This document shows positions 26,158-35,662 of a stretch of DNA of 64,000 bases, one piece after another. A model generated the notes under the pieces. The model was not told where the DNA came from. It worked only from the letters and a program-made list of their open reading frames with translations, and did not search any database. The position numbers and the translations under genes were made by a program. This DNA is from an uncultured Lachnospiraceae bacterium (lineage in GTDB: Bacteria > Bacillota > Clostridia > Lachnospirales > Lachnospiraceae): the NCBI GenBank assembly GCA_902775895.1, contig CACYNO010000005.1, forward strand, positions 1 to 64,000, in the 5' to 3' direction. Each line of letters begins with the position of its first letter. Position 1 is the first letter of the stretch.

Positions 26158-29052
26158 ATGCTTAAAGATTCAAAAGATAATTTAATAAAGGTGTCTGTTA
26201 TCATACCTGTCTTTAATGTAGAAAATTATTTGGAATACTGTCTAGAGAGCGTACTTGGTCAGACATTTAAAGAAATTGAAATCATCTGTATTGATGCAGG
26301 ATCTACAGACAGTTCTGTTGATATTCTGAAAAAGTACAGTAGAAAAGACGTAAGGGTGAGGTTCATCAGTCAGGAATATAGTGATTGTGGGATAGCCGTC
26401 GCTAAAAATAAAGGTGTTTCCCTTGCAGCCGGCGAGTATATCCTTTTTTTGGAGCCATACGATTTCCTAGAGAAAGAGGCTATAAGAGAGGCGTATGATT
26501 CAGCAGTACAAAACGATGCAGACATTTGTTTGTTTGCTTATAACTCACCTGACACAGCAGATCATTGGGACGATGGAGATCATCTGACAGATGAAACAGA
26601 AAGTCTGCCTTTATCAGCTGTTTTTTCGAATGATGATGTGCGTGATATTGCATTTAACATGGGAAGTTATACCGTCTGTAACAAATTATTCAGAAAAAAG
26701 TTTATTAACGAAAAAGAAATCACCTTCCGTCAGGTTTTCTCTTGTGAGGATATAGCATTTGTGATGTCGGCTATCTCTTGCGCTGAAAGAATGACTTTCA
26801 ATAACAAGAAGCTAATTCATCACAGAATAAATGTAAAGAAATGTATGACTACGGGCATTGAGTACAGATGGAAAGATTCTTATGATGTGCTGTCAGCTCT
26901 TAAAGAATATCTGATAAGTGAAAAAAAGTACGAACTTTTCAAAAAAAGTTTTGTAAATCTGGCACTTGATGTTTTTATGGAAAAAATATCTTCATTGGGA
27001 GATATTTTTGGAGGTCATCTGAAACATTTTTTGCTCCGTGAAGGATTTGAAAAACTAGATATACAGGAAAACAGTGATAATAATTTTTACAATGGGAAGA
27101 ACCGTGAAAAATATAAGGAAATGGTGATCGAGTACAAAGAATTGTGCCGCGTATCCGATACGGATGATAAAAGTCAAAGCGTTTCCGTTATCATACCTGC
27201 CATCGGGATCTTCTCTGAAAGAAATCTGATATGCTGTGCGGAAAGTATTTTAAACCAATCATTCAGAAAGATCGAGGTGATCATAGTTTCTGATAATCCT
27301 GAAATCTCTCAAAAAGGATATTTCGTACATGACAGTAGATTGTCATTTAAAAGTGTCGGCGGAACCGGATATGGCATGATAATGGATAGAATCCTCAAGT
27401 CGTTAAGATCAGAGTATATCGTATTTGCAGATCCGGATGATTTTTTAGATGTTGATTTTCTAATTAGGATAATGAGAGAAATAAAAAATTATCCGTGCGA
27501 TGCAGTTTTAAGTGAAAAAGCCATTTTTAAACATGATCTGTATGGAAATCTGAAATATATCAATAAAGAAAAATGTGCAGGAGATCCGGAAACTGCTGAA
27601 AAGACTGTCTTTACTTTTGTTCCGGAAGATAACGATGATCTTTGGGATGGGATTTACGGACTCGAAGGTGTAGTTTTCCGGAGATCAATGATCGCTAAAG
27701 AATTGTCGTTAACAGAATTTAAGGATATAAGCGATACAAATTGTCTCTTCCTAAACAGGTTAATGCTTTTTTCAAAGTGTGTTCTTAAGATAAATGATTT
27801 TCTGTACTATAGGAGGGATCTGAAAAAAAGAATAAAGGGATGTAACATTGGCAAAGATTCTGACTCCCCGTTTTCTGACCATATAGAGCCGTCAATCCTT
27901 CGTAATATTGTGAAAATGCATATGGAAAATATCTTATCTGAAAAGCATGAGTCTCCCAAAGAGTATATTTTTTATTCTTCAGAGATATTTTCCGACATAA
28001 AAAAATGCAAGATTTATAAACCGGGAGATATGCCTGTAGAGTATGTAAGTGATTTTAACAGGATAGTCAGTGATCCCGCATCATTCTACTATAGGAATAA
28101 CAATAAAAAACAAATTTCTTTTATCATACCTGAAGACTGTCTGGATGGTGATGTCAAGGGTTTGTTGGAAATGCTAAGGATGCAGGATCTTGACGGATAC
28201 GAAGTTTTAACGGCCGTTTCCGGATCAGAAACAGCCGAAAGACTGGAATATTTAACAGAGGCTTTTGATGAATTTAAGATAAAGAATGCGCATGGACTTG
28301 CTTATGATGAAACAATAGACTCTGTCATATCTGATGCACAGGGAGCTTATATTATGTTCGTCAATCCGGATACCTTGATGGGTAAAGGAATCCTGAAAAA
28401 AATAATAAGCTTGTGTGTTAAGAACGGTTCGGACATATATTTATTAAGCAACTTTGTTAACGGATATACCTTTAAGTTGCCGCGCGAAAACCTTTTCGAT
28501 GCAAATGATCTGAATGGGCTATGTGATATGGAAACGGTTTATGAGTTATGGGGTAAGCTTTTCAGGTTAGAGTTTATTAAAGCATTCGATATAAGTTTTG
28601 ACTGTGATTTTGTAAGAAAAGCAGTGTCTCTTTCAGATGTGATTTCTATATCGGATGCGGTTCATTATTATCAAAAAACAGACTGGTTTGAAAACCGGGA
28701 AATGAATGTTCCTGTACTGACAGGCTCATCTATTGTTGTCAGATATTATATGGATGATGCCAGTGACTGTTCACCGCTTTACAATATTTTTATGTTTGGC
28801 AATCCTACAGTACTTTGTAAATTATCTGAATTAGGATTTGACAAAAGTAATAAAAAGTTTTTGGGATGGAAAATATTCAGAAGATATGATAACAGCTGGT
28901 ATGTGCGTTCTGATTCAGGGGAAATGAGTTGGGTTCAGGCAGTCAATGGCATCTTACCCCCGGGAACGGAATATGTTCTGCACAAAGACGGTCTTATACT
29001 GTCAAAGCCTGTTGAGTACGGAGAGATACATTTGGTAGCGGTGTGGGAGTAA
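26158..29052 (+). CDS. Multi-module GT2 glycosyltransferase with Flg_new-like C-terminus
   Basis: ATG 26158 has GGAG 6-7 bases upstream and is preferred over ATG 26146, giving 964 residues. Module 1 (about 10-240) has VSVIIPVFNVENYL but EPYD in place of DADD. Module 2 (from 340) starts VSVIIPAIGIFSE and has ADPDD. Module 3 (from 650) is degenerate (ISFIIPEDCL, NPDT). The last 75 residues, from FLGWKIFRR to HLVAVWE, follow the GW...G...Y..W pattern of Listeria-Bacteroides (Flg_new) repeats, which are normally extracellular. This is a pattern match only. It begins 18 bases after the preceding gene, so the two are co-transcribed. Only module 2 looks clearly catalytic. Confidence 0.8.
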   Translation: MLKDSKDNLIKVSVIIPVFNVENYLEYCLESVLGQTFKEIEIICIDAGSTDSSVDILKKYSRKDVRVRFISQEYSDCGIAVAKNKGVSLAAGEYILFLEPYDFLEKEAIREAYDSAVQNDADICLFAYNSPDTADHWDDGDHLTDETESLPLSAVFSNDDVRDIAFNMGSYTVCNKLFRKKFINEKEITFRQVFSCEDIAFVMSAISCAERMTFNNKKLIHHRINVKKCMTTGIEYRWKDSYDVLSALKEYLISEKKYELFKKSFVNLALDVFMEKISSLGDIFGGHLKHFLLREGFEKLDIQENSDNNFYNGKNREKYKEMVIEYKELCRVSDTDDKSQSVSVIIPAIGIFSERNLICCAESILNQSFRKIEVIIVSDNPEISQKGYFVHDSRLSFKSVGGTGYGMIMDRILKSLRSEYIVFADPDDFLDVDFLIRIMREIKNYPCDAVLSEKAIFKHDLYGNLKYINKEKCAGDPETAEKTVFTFVPEDNDDLWDGIYGLEGVVFRRSMIAKELSLTEFKDISDTNCLFLNRLMLFSKCVLKINDFLYYRRDLKKRIKGCNIGKDSDSPFSDHIEPSILRNIVKMHMENILSEKHESPKEYIFYSSEIFSDIKKCKIYKPGDMPVEYVSDFNRIVSDPASFYYRNNNKKQISFIIPEDCLDGDVKGLLEMLRMQDLDGYEVLTAVSGSETAERLEYLTEAFDEFKIKNAHGLAYDETIDSVISDAQGAYIMFVNPDTLMGKGILKKIISLCVKNGSDIYLLSNFVNGYTFKLPRENLFDANDLNGLCDMETVYELWGKLFRLEFIKAFDISFDCDFVRKAVSLSDVISISDAVHYYQKTDWFENREMNVPVLTGSSIVVRYYMDDASDCSPLYNIFMFGNPTVLCKLSELGFDKSNKKFLGWKIFRRYDNSWYVRSDSGEMSWVQAVNGILPPGTEYVLHKDGLILSKPVEYGEIHLVAVWE

Positions 29053-29115
29053 TAGATAATAAATAAAAAAGAATGATTATTTGTTATCGTGATCTTAGTT
29101 CAAAGAGGAGAGTGT

Positions 29116-29542
29116 ATGGAGTCTTTATATGGTAGTGATAAAACTTTAGCCGAGTATCTGGTTTCATTAAAAAATTTTTTAAAAGGTCCGGGAAATAATA
29201 AAGGAAGATAACAAAGCGCTGGTCAGAAGAACAGGAGATGTGATATCTAAAGTAGGTGAGGCCTCGGGCGGAGTTAATAAGCTTTCCGATAATCCGGAAG
29301 TAGGCTGGGAAGAGATGAGTATAGATGATTTTGTTTCATGTTACAAAGATACCGATTATATTATTTGTATGGATAAACACGGGGATCCGGTTAATACACT
29401 GGATGATATAAAAAATATATCTGATAAATTGGGGGAATTAACAGCCGTGCAGAAAAACAACGTCTGGCGTACCCGCACCGATTATCTTCAAATGAACCGT
29501 GTAGGAGATATGGCAAGAGAATTAAATGGCATTTTTGCCTGA
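29116..29542 (+). pseudogene. Remnant of an ABC-transporter substrate-binding protein
   Basis: From 29183 to 29542 an open frame, with GTG 29240 as the nominal start, encodes SIDDFVSCYKDTDYIICMD, LTAVQKNNVWRT, DYLQMNRVGDMARE. This is the C-terminal lobe pattern of BtuF/FepB-like iron-siderophore or cobalamin binding proteins. The signal peptide and N-lobe are absent. A 31-codon ORF at 29116-29211 with GAGGAG upstream ends in another frame and is probably part of the same decayed gene. No permease or ATPase partner is near. It is not expected to function. Confidence 0.5.
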
Positions 29543-29610
29543 GATAATGAGGTGATCGTCGGTACAAAAGAATTTGTAAAGGTTGAATGATAAATGAGTG
29601 AGGTTAAAAG

Positions 29611-31143
29611 ATGAACATGCAGGAAATGGACGAAACCCCAAAGGTTTCAGTGATAATACCCATATACAATCAGGAAAAGTATCTGCGCTACTGTCTTGAG
29701 AGTGTGCTTTTGCAAAACCTTCAGGAGATAGAGGTAATATGTGTAAATGACGGTTCGACAGACGGAAGCTTTGAAATCCTTTCTGAACTTGCCTGGACGG
29801 ATGAGCGTATGCGCATTATCGATCAGGAGAACCAAGGCGCAGGAGAGGCAAGAAATACAGGAATCAGAGAAGCCAGGGGTGAGTACGTTGCTTTTATAGA
29901 TCCGGATGACAGATATTACAATTTTAAAGCATTGGAGACTCTGTATAATAAAGCTAAAGATAACGATGCACTGATATGCGGAGGGTGCTTTTCCAGGTAT
30001 TATGAAGAAAGTGGTGAAGAAAATTCATTTACCGGAAGTGCAGCCCGGTATGTTTTCAGTGAAGATCGTTTTTATTCTTTTCGGGAATACCAGTATGATT
30101 ATGGTTTTCACCGTTTCATTTATAATCGTAAGCTTATTCTTGATAATGAACGTTTTTTCCCGTCATTGAAAAGATTTCAGGATCCGGTGTGGTTTGTAAA
30201 GATTTTACATAGGGCCGGTCGTTTTTTCGGTGTGTCTGAAATAGTTTATTCATACCGGAAAGATCATAAGAAAGCAGTTTTTGATAAAGAAAAGACCTGT
30301 CACAATATAATAGGGCTTACAGAGGTGGCTAAGGTGGCCGCAGAAAACGGGTATGATCACTTGTTGGAACTGGAAAAAAGGCGTATGACGGGAGAATATG
30401 CGGAATATATACATCCTTTCATATGTGAAAATGAAGAAGAAATAATAAGATTGATTCGTACATTTGAAGAAGTGACGGGTTTTCACAATATAGAAAGGGA
30501 GATTCTTGCAAACATCATCAGCAAACGTGACCGGCAGGCTAAGTCCTGTACGGAAGAAATAAAAACACTAAAAGAAAAAAATATAGTATACTGCACAGAA
30601 ATAGCTGCTTTAAAAGAAGTTATGGATTCGCAGAAGGATGAGCTCAAACAGATAAATGAAAATATGGAAGCAATTCTGAAAGAACTGGGGTTACGGAAAA
30701 AAACGGTTTCAAAAAAAGATAATGTCATACCTTATCCATATGTTTTCTCATCTCATGAAAGAGATGGCATAAAGTGGACTGATCTGGGAGACGGACGGAT
30801 TGAGGCAAATGGTACTGCGGAGACAGATACGAAATTTGTGCTAACTCTTACTTTAAGAAAAACGAATTTTAAGACCAATGGTATGCGTTACAGAATCTCT
30901 ACCGGAGCACCGGACACAAGTTCATTTACCTGGTATTTTTCGGGACAGATTGCCAATAAAGAGGAAGAGGAGTCTGCGCGGTTGCTGATGAATTCAACAA
31001 TAAATGATACGGATCCCTTTTCTGAGAGTTTTGAAATAGAAACTGATGGCTATGATTATTTCAGCAAGCTTTTCATTGCGGTAAGGAAGGGAAGAACCCT
31101 AGATCATGTCATCTTCAGACCGGAGGTATGCCCTATAGACTAA
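29611..31143 (+). CDS. GT2 glycosyltransferase, paralogue of the 3997 gene
   Basis: This 510-residue protein is collinear with the 3997-5526 product along its whole length. It has a GT2 domain (VSVIIPIYNQEKYL, VNDGSTDGS, GAGEARNTG, DPDD), the FQDPVW segment, a coiled coil around 300-360 and the same C-terminal beta-rich region starting IKWTDLGDGRIEANGTAE. The strongest conservation is in the catalytic part and in the C-terminal domain; the coiled coil is the most divergent. GTGAGG lies 6 bases before the ATG at 29611. It closes the cluster, as its paralogue opens it. The downstream gene is on the opposite strand. The likely role is adding the same or a related sugar to the surface glycan (inference). 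Confidence 0.85.
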   Translation: MNMQEMDETPKVSVIIPIYNQEKYLRYCLESVLLQNLQEIEVICVNDGSTDGSFEILSELAWTDERMRIIDQENQGAGEARNTGIREARGEYVAFIDPDDRYYNFKALETLYNKAKDNDALICGGCFSRYYEESGEENSFTGSAARYVFSEDRFYSFREYQYDYGFHRFIYNRKLILDNERFFPSLKRFQDPVWFVKILHRAGRFFGVSEIVYSYRKDHKKAVFDKEKTCHNIIGLTEVAKVAAENGYDHLLELEKRRMTGEYAEYIHPFICENEEEIIRLIRTFEEVTGFHNIEREILANIISKRDRQAKSCTEEIKTLKEKNIVYCTEIAALKEVMDSQKDELKQINENMEAILKELGLRKKTVSKKDNVIPYPYVFSSHERDGIKWTDLGDGRIEANGTAETDTKFVLTLTLRKTNFKTNGMRYRISTGAPDTSSFTWYFSGQIANKEEEESARLLMNSTINDTDPFSESFEIETDGYDYFSKLFIAVRKGRTLDHVIFRPEVCPID

Positions 31144-31201
31144 CCGATGATTGCTTAAAGGGTTATCTGATCAGCAAAGTTTATGTTGGAAAAAACGCGG
31201 T

Positions 31202-32029
31202 TTACAATTGCAATATAAAGATATCTCCATATCTTTCCATATCAAACTCCATCCCGAGTGCAACGTCTTCCTTCACATTTTCACCGTGAAAGTCAGAGCC
31301 GCAGAATGTTTTCAAGTTATATTTATAAGCAAGAACCAGGTAGAAATCCACCTGGTTCTTTTTGTGTTTGCTGTAAAAGCACTCGATGCCGTCAAGACCG
31401 TATTCTTTGAGGCGGGCAATCATACCTTCGAGCTCATTATCCGTTTTATGGATGAATGCAGGATGCGCAAGAACGGCTTTGCCGCCGGCACTATGGATGA
31501 TATCTATGGATTGGGGAATTGTGGGCAATTTACACCTTGTAGCTTCCAGAAATTCAGGAGTGTCAAGATATTTATCAAAAGCTTCTTTTCTATCTGAAAC
31601 ATATCCTGTGTCTATGAGATATCTGGCAAAGTGGGGGCGTCCCAGATTACTGTCACCGGCTATTTCTCGTATAGAGTCTATGTCTATATCGATCCCTTTA
31701 CTCCTTAGAAAATCACAGATACGGTCTCCGCGGTATAATCTGCTATTACGTAAATACTCGCAGCAGTTGAGTATGAGTTCGTTACCGTAATCTATTTCAT
31801 ATCCCAGTACATGTATCTCTTCGTTCTCCATGGCACTTATCTCGATCCCGGGAATAAACCTCAGGTTATTTTTTTTAGCTTCTTTTTCGCCCTCTTCAAG
31901 ACCGCTGACACTGTCGTGGTCTGTGATCGCAAAGATCTCCAGTGTTTTTTCACATGCAAGCCTCACGAGTTCTGAGGGAGAATATTGCCCGTCTGAGGCT
32001 GTGGAATGGGAGTGCATGTCTAATCTCAT
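31202..32029 (-). CDS. PHP-domain phosphoesterase
   Basis: This 275-residue protein belongs to the polymerase and histidinol phosphatase (PHP) superfamily. The N-terminus has the metal-binding DMHSHSTASDG (H-x-H), then ITDHDSV, a central GIEI, LAHPAF and a C-terminal CGSDFHG motif. This is the complete set for a trinuclear metal site. Related stand-alone proteins hydrolyse 3',5'-nucleoside bisphosphates or trim 5' ends of RNA (YciV/RNase AM type), which is the likeliest activity. The start ATG at 32029 is preceded on the minus strand by AGGAGG. It is a single gene facing the end of the glycosyltransferase cluster and next to an IS66 remnant. Confidence 0.85.
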   Translation of the reverse strand: MRLDMHSHSTASDGQYSPSELVRLACEKTLEIFAITDHDSVSGLEEGEKEAKKNNLRFIPGIEISAMENEEIHVLGYEIDYGNELILNCCEYLRNSRLYRGDRICDFLRSKGIDIDIDSIREIAGDSNLGRPHFARYLIDTGYVSDRKEAFDKYLDTPEFLEATRCKLPTIPQSIDIIHSAGGKAVLAHPAFIHKTDNELEGMIARLKEYGLDGIECFYSKHKKNQVDFYLVLAYKYNLKTFCGSDFHGENVKEDVALGMEFDMERYGDIFILQL

Positions 32030-32090
32030 GGATATTTTCCTCCTTTAAACAGTTACTGTACGTATGTAGCATATATTCTGATGCGCCAAT

Positions 32091-33005
32091 GTGTTCCGAA
32101 ACAGTATCCGGTATCCTGCTGTCTATGAAACACATGATTCGTCTCAGAACTATAGTCTACATTGTGACGAAACACCATTTACAATGCCTGAACACAGCAA
32201 AGAGTATATGTGGGTGTTCCACTCACCGGGCGGTAAAGACAACTATCCGGTGTACCTTTATGAATATCTTGGCAGCCGTGACGGAAAAGTTATAGCACAA
32301 TACCTTAAAGGCTACAAGGGAGTATCTATCACAGATGGATATCAGCCATACCACACCCTGTCAAAGAAAGAAGAGAGTATTCGCGTGGCCGGATGCTGGG
32401 CCCATGCGCGACGAAAGTATGCAGAAATAAAAAAAGCTGTAAAGAAGGGAGCTCACCTAAGCTCTGTACAAGAAGTAGCTGCGGAAGCAGTAAAGCGCAT
32501 AGATGCCATGTATCATTTAGACAATAAGTTCAAGGAATCATCTGCCGGGGAAAGGCTTGATAACCGAAAACAGTCGGTAAAGCCGCTTGTGGATGCTTAT
32601 TTTGCGTGGGTAAAAATACAAAATGAAAAAGTGAGCGGAAGTTCCAAACTCACAACGGCACTCTCTTATTCAATAAGTCAGGAAGAGTATTTAAGAGCCT
32701 TTCTTGAAGACCCTGAAATACCTCTTGACAATAACGATGCGGAACGCAGCATACGATCCTTCTGCGTGGGCAAGCACTCGTGGCATATCATAGATTCCAT
32801 AAAGGGCGCAAAATCCAGTGCATTGCTCTATAGCATAGCAGAGAGTGCGAAAGCCAATGAATTAAAACCTTATGAGTTTTTTTCCTATCTTTTGACGGAA
32901 CTGGTGAAGCATCCAAGAGGGAACGTTCCCGATGATGTATTAAAGAAGCTTATGCCCTGGTCAAAAGAGATACCGGCAAACTGCCGAAAAACAAAAACCA
33001 GATAA
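32091..33005 (+). mobile_element. Truncated IS66 family transposase (TnpC C-terminal part)
   Basis: About 304 codons correspond to the C-terminal half of an IS66 DDE transposase, which is usually above 500 residues. They include LHCDETPFTM (first catalytic Asp), ITDGYQPYH (second) and LDNNDAERSIRSF (Glu), followed by the IS66 C-terminal segment. The N-terminal HTH and zinc-finger regions, and the accessory tnpA/tnpB genes, are missing. The first 20 codons do not match well and may include the deletion junction. All three catalytic residues remain, but without the DNA-binding part it is most likely inactive. A terminator follows. Confidence 0.75.
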
Positions 33006-33012
33006 CAAAAAA

Positions 33013-33048
33013 GGTCATCTTGTAATAATATCGAGATGACCAGCTTTT
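33013..33048 (+). terminator. Terminator after the IS66 remnant
   Basis: GGTCATCT (33013-33020) pairs with AGATGACC (33034-33041), then AGCTTTTT. It is a typical intrinsic terminator 8 bases after the transposase stop codon. Confidence 0.65.
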
Positions 33049-33113
33049 TACAATAGGACGGGTTATTTACCATTTACCAAAGAACCATTTGATAAAATGA
33101 CTTAGTGAACCGA

Positions 33114-33180
33114 TTAGTGAAGTGGAGTGAAGTTTTGAGTGAAGTAGAGTGAGGTTTTTGTTTACAACTTCACTTTTTTT
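33114..33180 (+). repeat. Iterated AGTGAAGT motif and hairpin before the AlbA_2 gene
   Basis: Close variants of AGTGAAG/GAGTGAAG occur at about 33116, 33126, 33138 and 33147. The inverse AACTTCACT (33166-33174) can pair with AGTGAAGTT (33126-33134) and is followed by a T run. The array lies 40-100 bases before a putative regulator and could be an operator cluster or attenuator. The function is inferred from position only. Confidence 0.4.
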
Positions 33181-33220
33181 ATCTATAATCACTACAATAC
33201 GGTATGTGAGGTGTACGGTT

Positions 33221-34681
33221 ATGTATATTGAAGATTTATTTCCCGAGCTTGAATTGGAAAGCAAAACTGTCGAATATAAGGGGATCATAGAAGAGGGTAA
33301 AAAGGATAAAGGCAGAAATTGTGAGATAGGGTGGCTGCGGACGATTGCGGCACTTGCAAATACCGAAGACGGCAAACTGGTCATCGGTGTTGAAAATGAT
33401 ACACATAAAATAGTGGCACTTGATAAGAAAACTGCCGATAAAACAATTCTTATGATCCACCGACAGATAAGTGAGAGAATAGAGCCAAAGATTTCTTATG
33501 ATGTCAAAAGTATTACGATACCGGCTGACGGAGAAATCAGATTCATAATCGAGGTGTTTGTGGAAAAAAGCAATGATCTTCCGGTCATACTCCATGACGG
33601 AGGAATGCTGGGGATTTATGTGAGAAATTTCGGCAGGACCGATATCGCCACACCTGAGCAGATCAGGGATCTTATTTTAATGAGCGATAATACACCTTTT
33701 GATACGGCTGTCACGGATGAGGAATATGATAAAAAAAATTATTCCCGTTTATATGAAACATTTACAGAAAGAAACTACGGGATTACGGAAAAAGTTTTGA
33801 TTTCCATGGGAGCAGTAACTCAGGATAAAAAGGTGACAAGGGGGATGCTGTTATTTGCGGATGATTGTGATGATCTGAGAACAAAAGTGGTTGCTACCGA
33901 GTGGCCGGGGTTTGATAAAGGCGGTTCGATCGTTACTGCATCTGAAGAGTATGTGGGGGATCTTATAACTGTGATAAATAAAAGCATAGAATTTATAAAA
34001 TCCCATTCAGCAACGGGATTTAAAAAGGAAGAAACAAAGAATGTCCCGTATATTTCATTTCCGGCACGATCAGTTACGGAAGGTGTTGTAAATGCAGTTG
34101 GACACAGAAATTATTACATGTTGGGGACACAGATTGAGATCAATATTTTCAGAGACAGGCTTGAGATCACTTCACCGGGAGCTCTGCTGGGAGTGAGATA
34201 TTTGTACAGAGAAAAAGATATCGCTTCCATTATACCGCGAAGGAGGAATGAGGTTATATGTAACATTTTGGAAAAATGTAAGCTAATGGAGAAAAAAGGA
34301 TCCGGGTTTGATAACATTGAGGCGGATTATGCCAAAGCGGGGGAGGCGTTTGCGCCATTTATCTCGACAGATGCAAATTCATTTACACTGACGCTGCCTG
34401 ATCTGACATTTACGAAAGGGGTGACAGAGCAGGATGAGGATTCGCCGGAAGTTTATATCCAGGAGGTGCAGGAAGGTAAAAACGATCTGAAGATCCTGTC
34501 TTATTGCTATAATAAAAAGCGATCGGTCAGAGAAATAGCTGATTGGATCGGCGTGACGCCTTCGACATATTTCAGAAAAAATGTTATCGACAGACTCGTT
34601 GGGAATGGATTTTTGAGGGAGATCAGGGACACCAAAGGTAAAAAGTATATTTCTGACGGTGAGAAGGTAAAGGTAAGGTGA
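33221..34681 (+). CDS. ATP-binding protein with AlbA_2 (Schlafen-like) domain and winged helix
   Basis: The preferred start is ATG 33221 with GAGGTG upstream, giving 486 residues; the in-frame upstream ATG at 33149 lies in the repeat region. Residues 10-130 are an AlbA_2 domain: ESKTVEYKG, then AALANTEDGKLVIGVEND. A middle GHKL-type region holds the VNAVGHRNY helix motif and a KKGSGFDNIE glycine motif. The C-terminal 70 residues look like a winged helix (RSVREIADWIGVTPSTYFRK). This is the architecture of the common transcriptional-regulator/ATP-binding proteins (COG2865), often found in accessory DNA. Its target is unknown; autoregulation through the upstream repeats is possible. Confidence 0.8.
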   Translation: MYIEDLFPELELESKTVEYKGIIEEGKKDKGRNCEIGWLRTIAALANTEDGKLVIGVENDTHKIVALDKKTADKTILMIHRQISERIEPKISYDVKSITIPADGEIRFIIEVFVEKSNDLPVILHDGGMLGIYVRNFGRTDIATPEQIRDLILMSDNTPFDTAVTDEEYDKKNYSRLYETFTERNYGITEKVLISMGAVTQDKKVTRGMLLFADDCDDLRTKVVATEWPGFDKGGSIVTASEEYVGDLITVINKSIEFIKSHSATGFKKEETKNVPYISFPARSVTEGVVNAVGHRNYYMLGTQIEINIFRDRLEITSPGALLGVRYLYREKDIASIIPRRRNEVICNILEKCKLMEKKGSGFDNIEADYAKAGEAFAPFISTDANSFTLTLPDLTFTKGVTEQDEDSPEVYIQEVQEGKNDLKILSYCYNKKRSVREIADWIGVTPSTYFRKNVIDRLVGNGFLREIRDTKGKKYISDGEKVKVR

Positions 34682-34803
34682 TCAAGTCACCACTTCTTTT
34701 TTCTCTTGCCTGTGAATTACATAAATAGTAAAATATCACCAAAGGATTTATGATGTTTGATAAACAGTATAAACAGCTTCATAAAAACGGAGGTGATTTT
34801 TTC

Positions 34804-35607
34804 ATGGGGACATATCTTAACCCGGGCAACAGCGGTTTCTCGGATATCGTAAGAGATACATATGTGGATAAAACCGGGCTTATTTCGTGTGTAAATCATG
34901 CTATTGATACTCCGCAAAAACTCATCTGCGTAAGCCGGTCACGACGTTTCGGAAAATCATTTGCGGCAAAGATAAAGGATAAACAGTACCGGGATGCCAT
35001 CAGGGACTACGGAGGGGATGTGCTTTTGGTGGGGATAAATTATGACACGGAAAAGAAGACGCATGAGTGCAGGATTGGAAACATATTGCGTGCTGATTTA
35101 GAATATAAGAAAAAGTATCATTCGTACGGTATAGAAAAGATTTATGCTGTCCTGCATATAATGACAAAAAAAATAAAATATCGTCCTACGTACTGGACAA
35201 TATTCCGTTCGAATTTTGCGGACAAAGTGAGCAGTCCAAAATATTATTTCAGGGATAATGGTCTGCTTAATCTTTTTTTGACGGATAAGGATACGGCTCT
35301 TTTGGAAAATGTCGTAGCGTTGTATCTGTACAGAAAGTACGGTGTAGATGGTTTTTTCTTTTTGAAGTCCGCAAAGACGGGAATTGATGTGGATTTCTAT
35401 GTGCAGGAAACGGGGGCTGTTTATCAGGTTGCGTATGCGTTCACTGACAGTTCACGTGACAGGGAGATCAACAATCTTGTGAAGCTGCATAAGGGATTTG
35501 AAGAGGCGAAGGAGTTTTATATAGTCACTTATGAGGAGGAAAGGGTTATCGAAGAGGATGGGGTTACTGTAAATGTTGTTCCGGCGTATAAGCTGATGAT
35601 ACGATAA
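34804..35607 (+). pseudogene. Mosaic ATPase gene built from three fragments
   Basis: The open frame, from ATG 34804 with GGAGGTGA upstream, joins pieces that do not belong together. Residues 1-50 match the start of an AAA-ATPase-like/DUF1703 protein up to its P-loop (SRSRRFGKS). The next 45 match its C-terminal PD-(D/E)xK end (KDKQYRDAIRDYGGDVLLVG), with several hundred residues missing between. The remaining part is the C-terminus of a DUF4143 ATPase (SPKYYFRDNGLL, IDVDFYVQE). No complete ATPase or nuclease domain survives. The frame has stayed open, so a 267-residue protein might still be made, but function is doubtful. Confidence 0.65.
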
Positions 35608-35662
35608 TAACACTTAAAAAAGGCGCATCATTTTGTAAGGTAAAGAATGAAAGGAAACTGTT

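Noticed and set aside
33114..33180. Iterons of a replication origin
   Set aside because: No replication protein gene nearby and the region is chromosomal; an operator or attenuator fits better.
33149..33220. Earlier start of the AlbA_2 protein
   Set aside because: The extra 24 residues come from the repeat/hairpin region without a ribosome binding site; ATG 33221 is preceded by GAGGTG.
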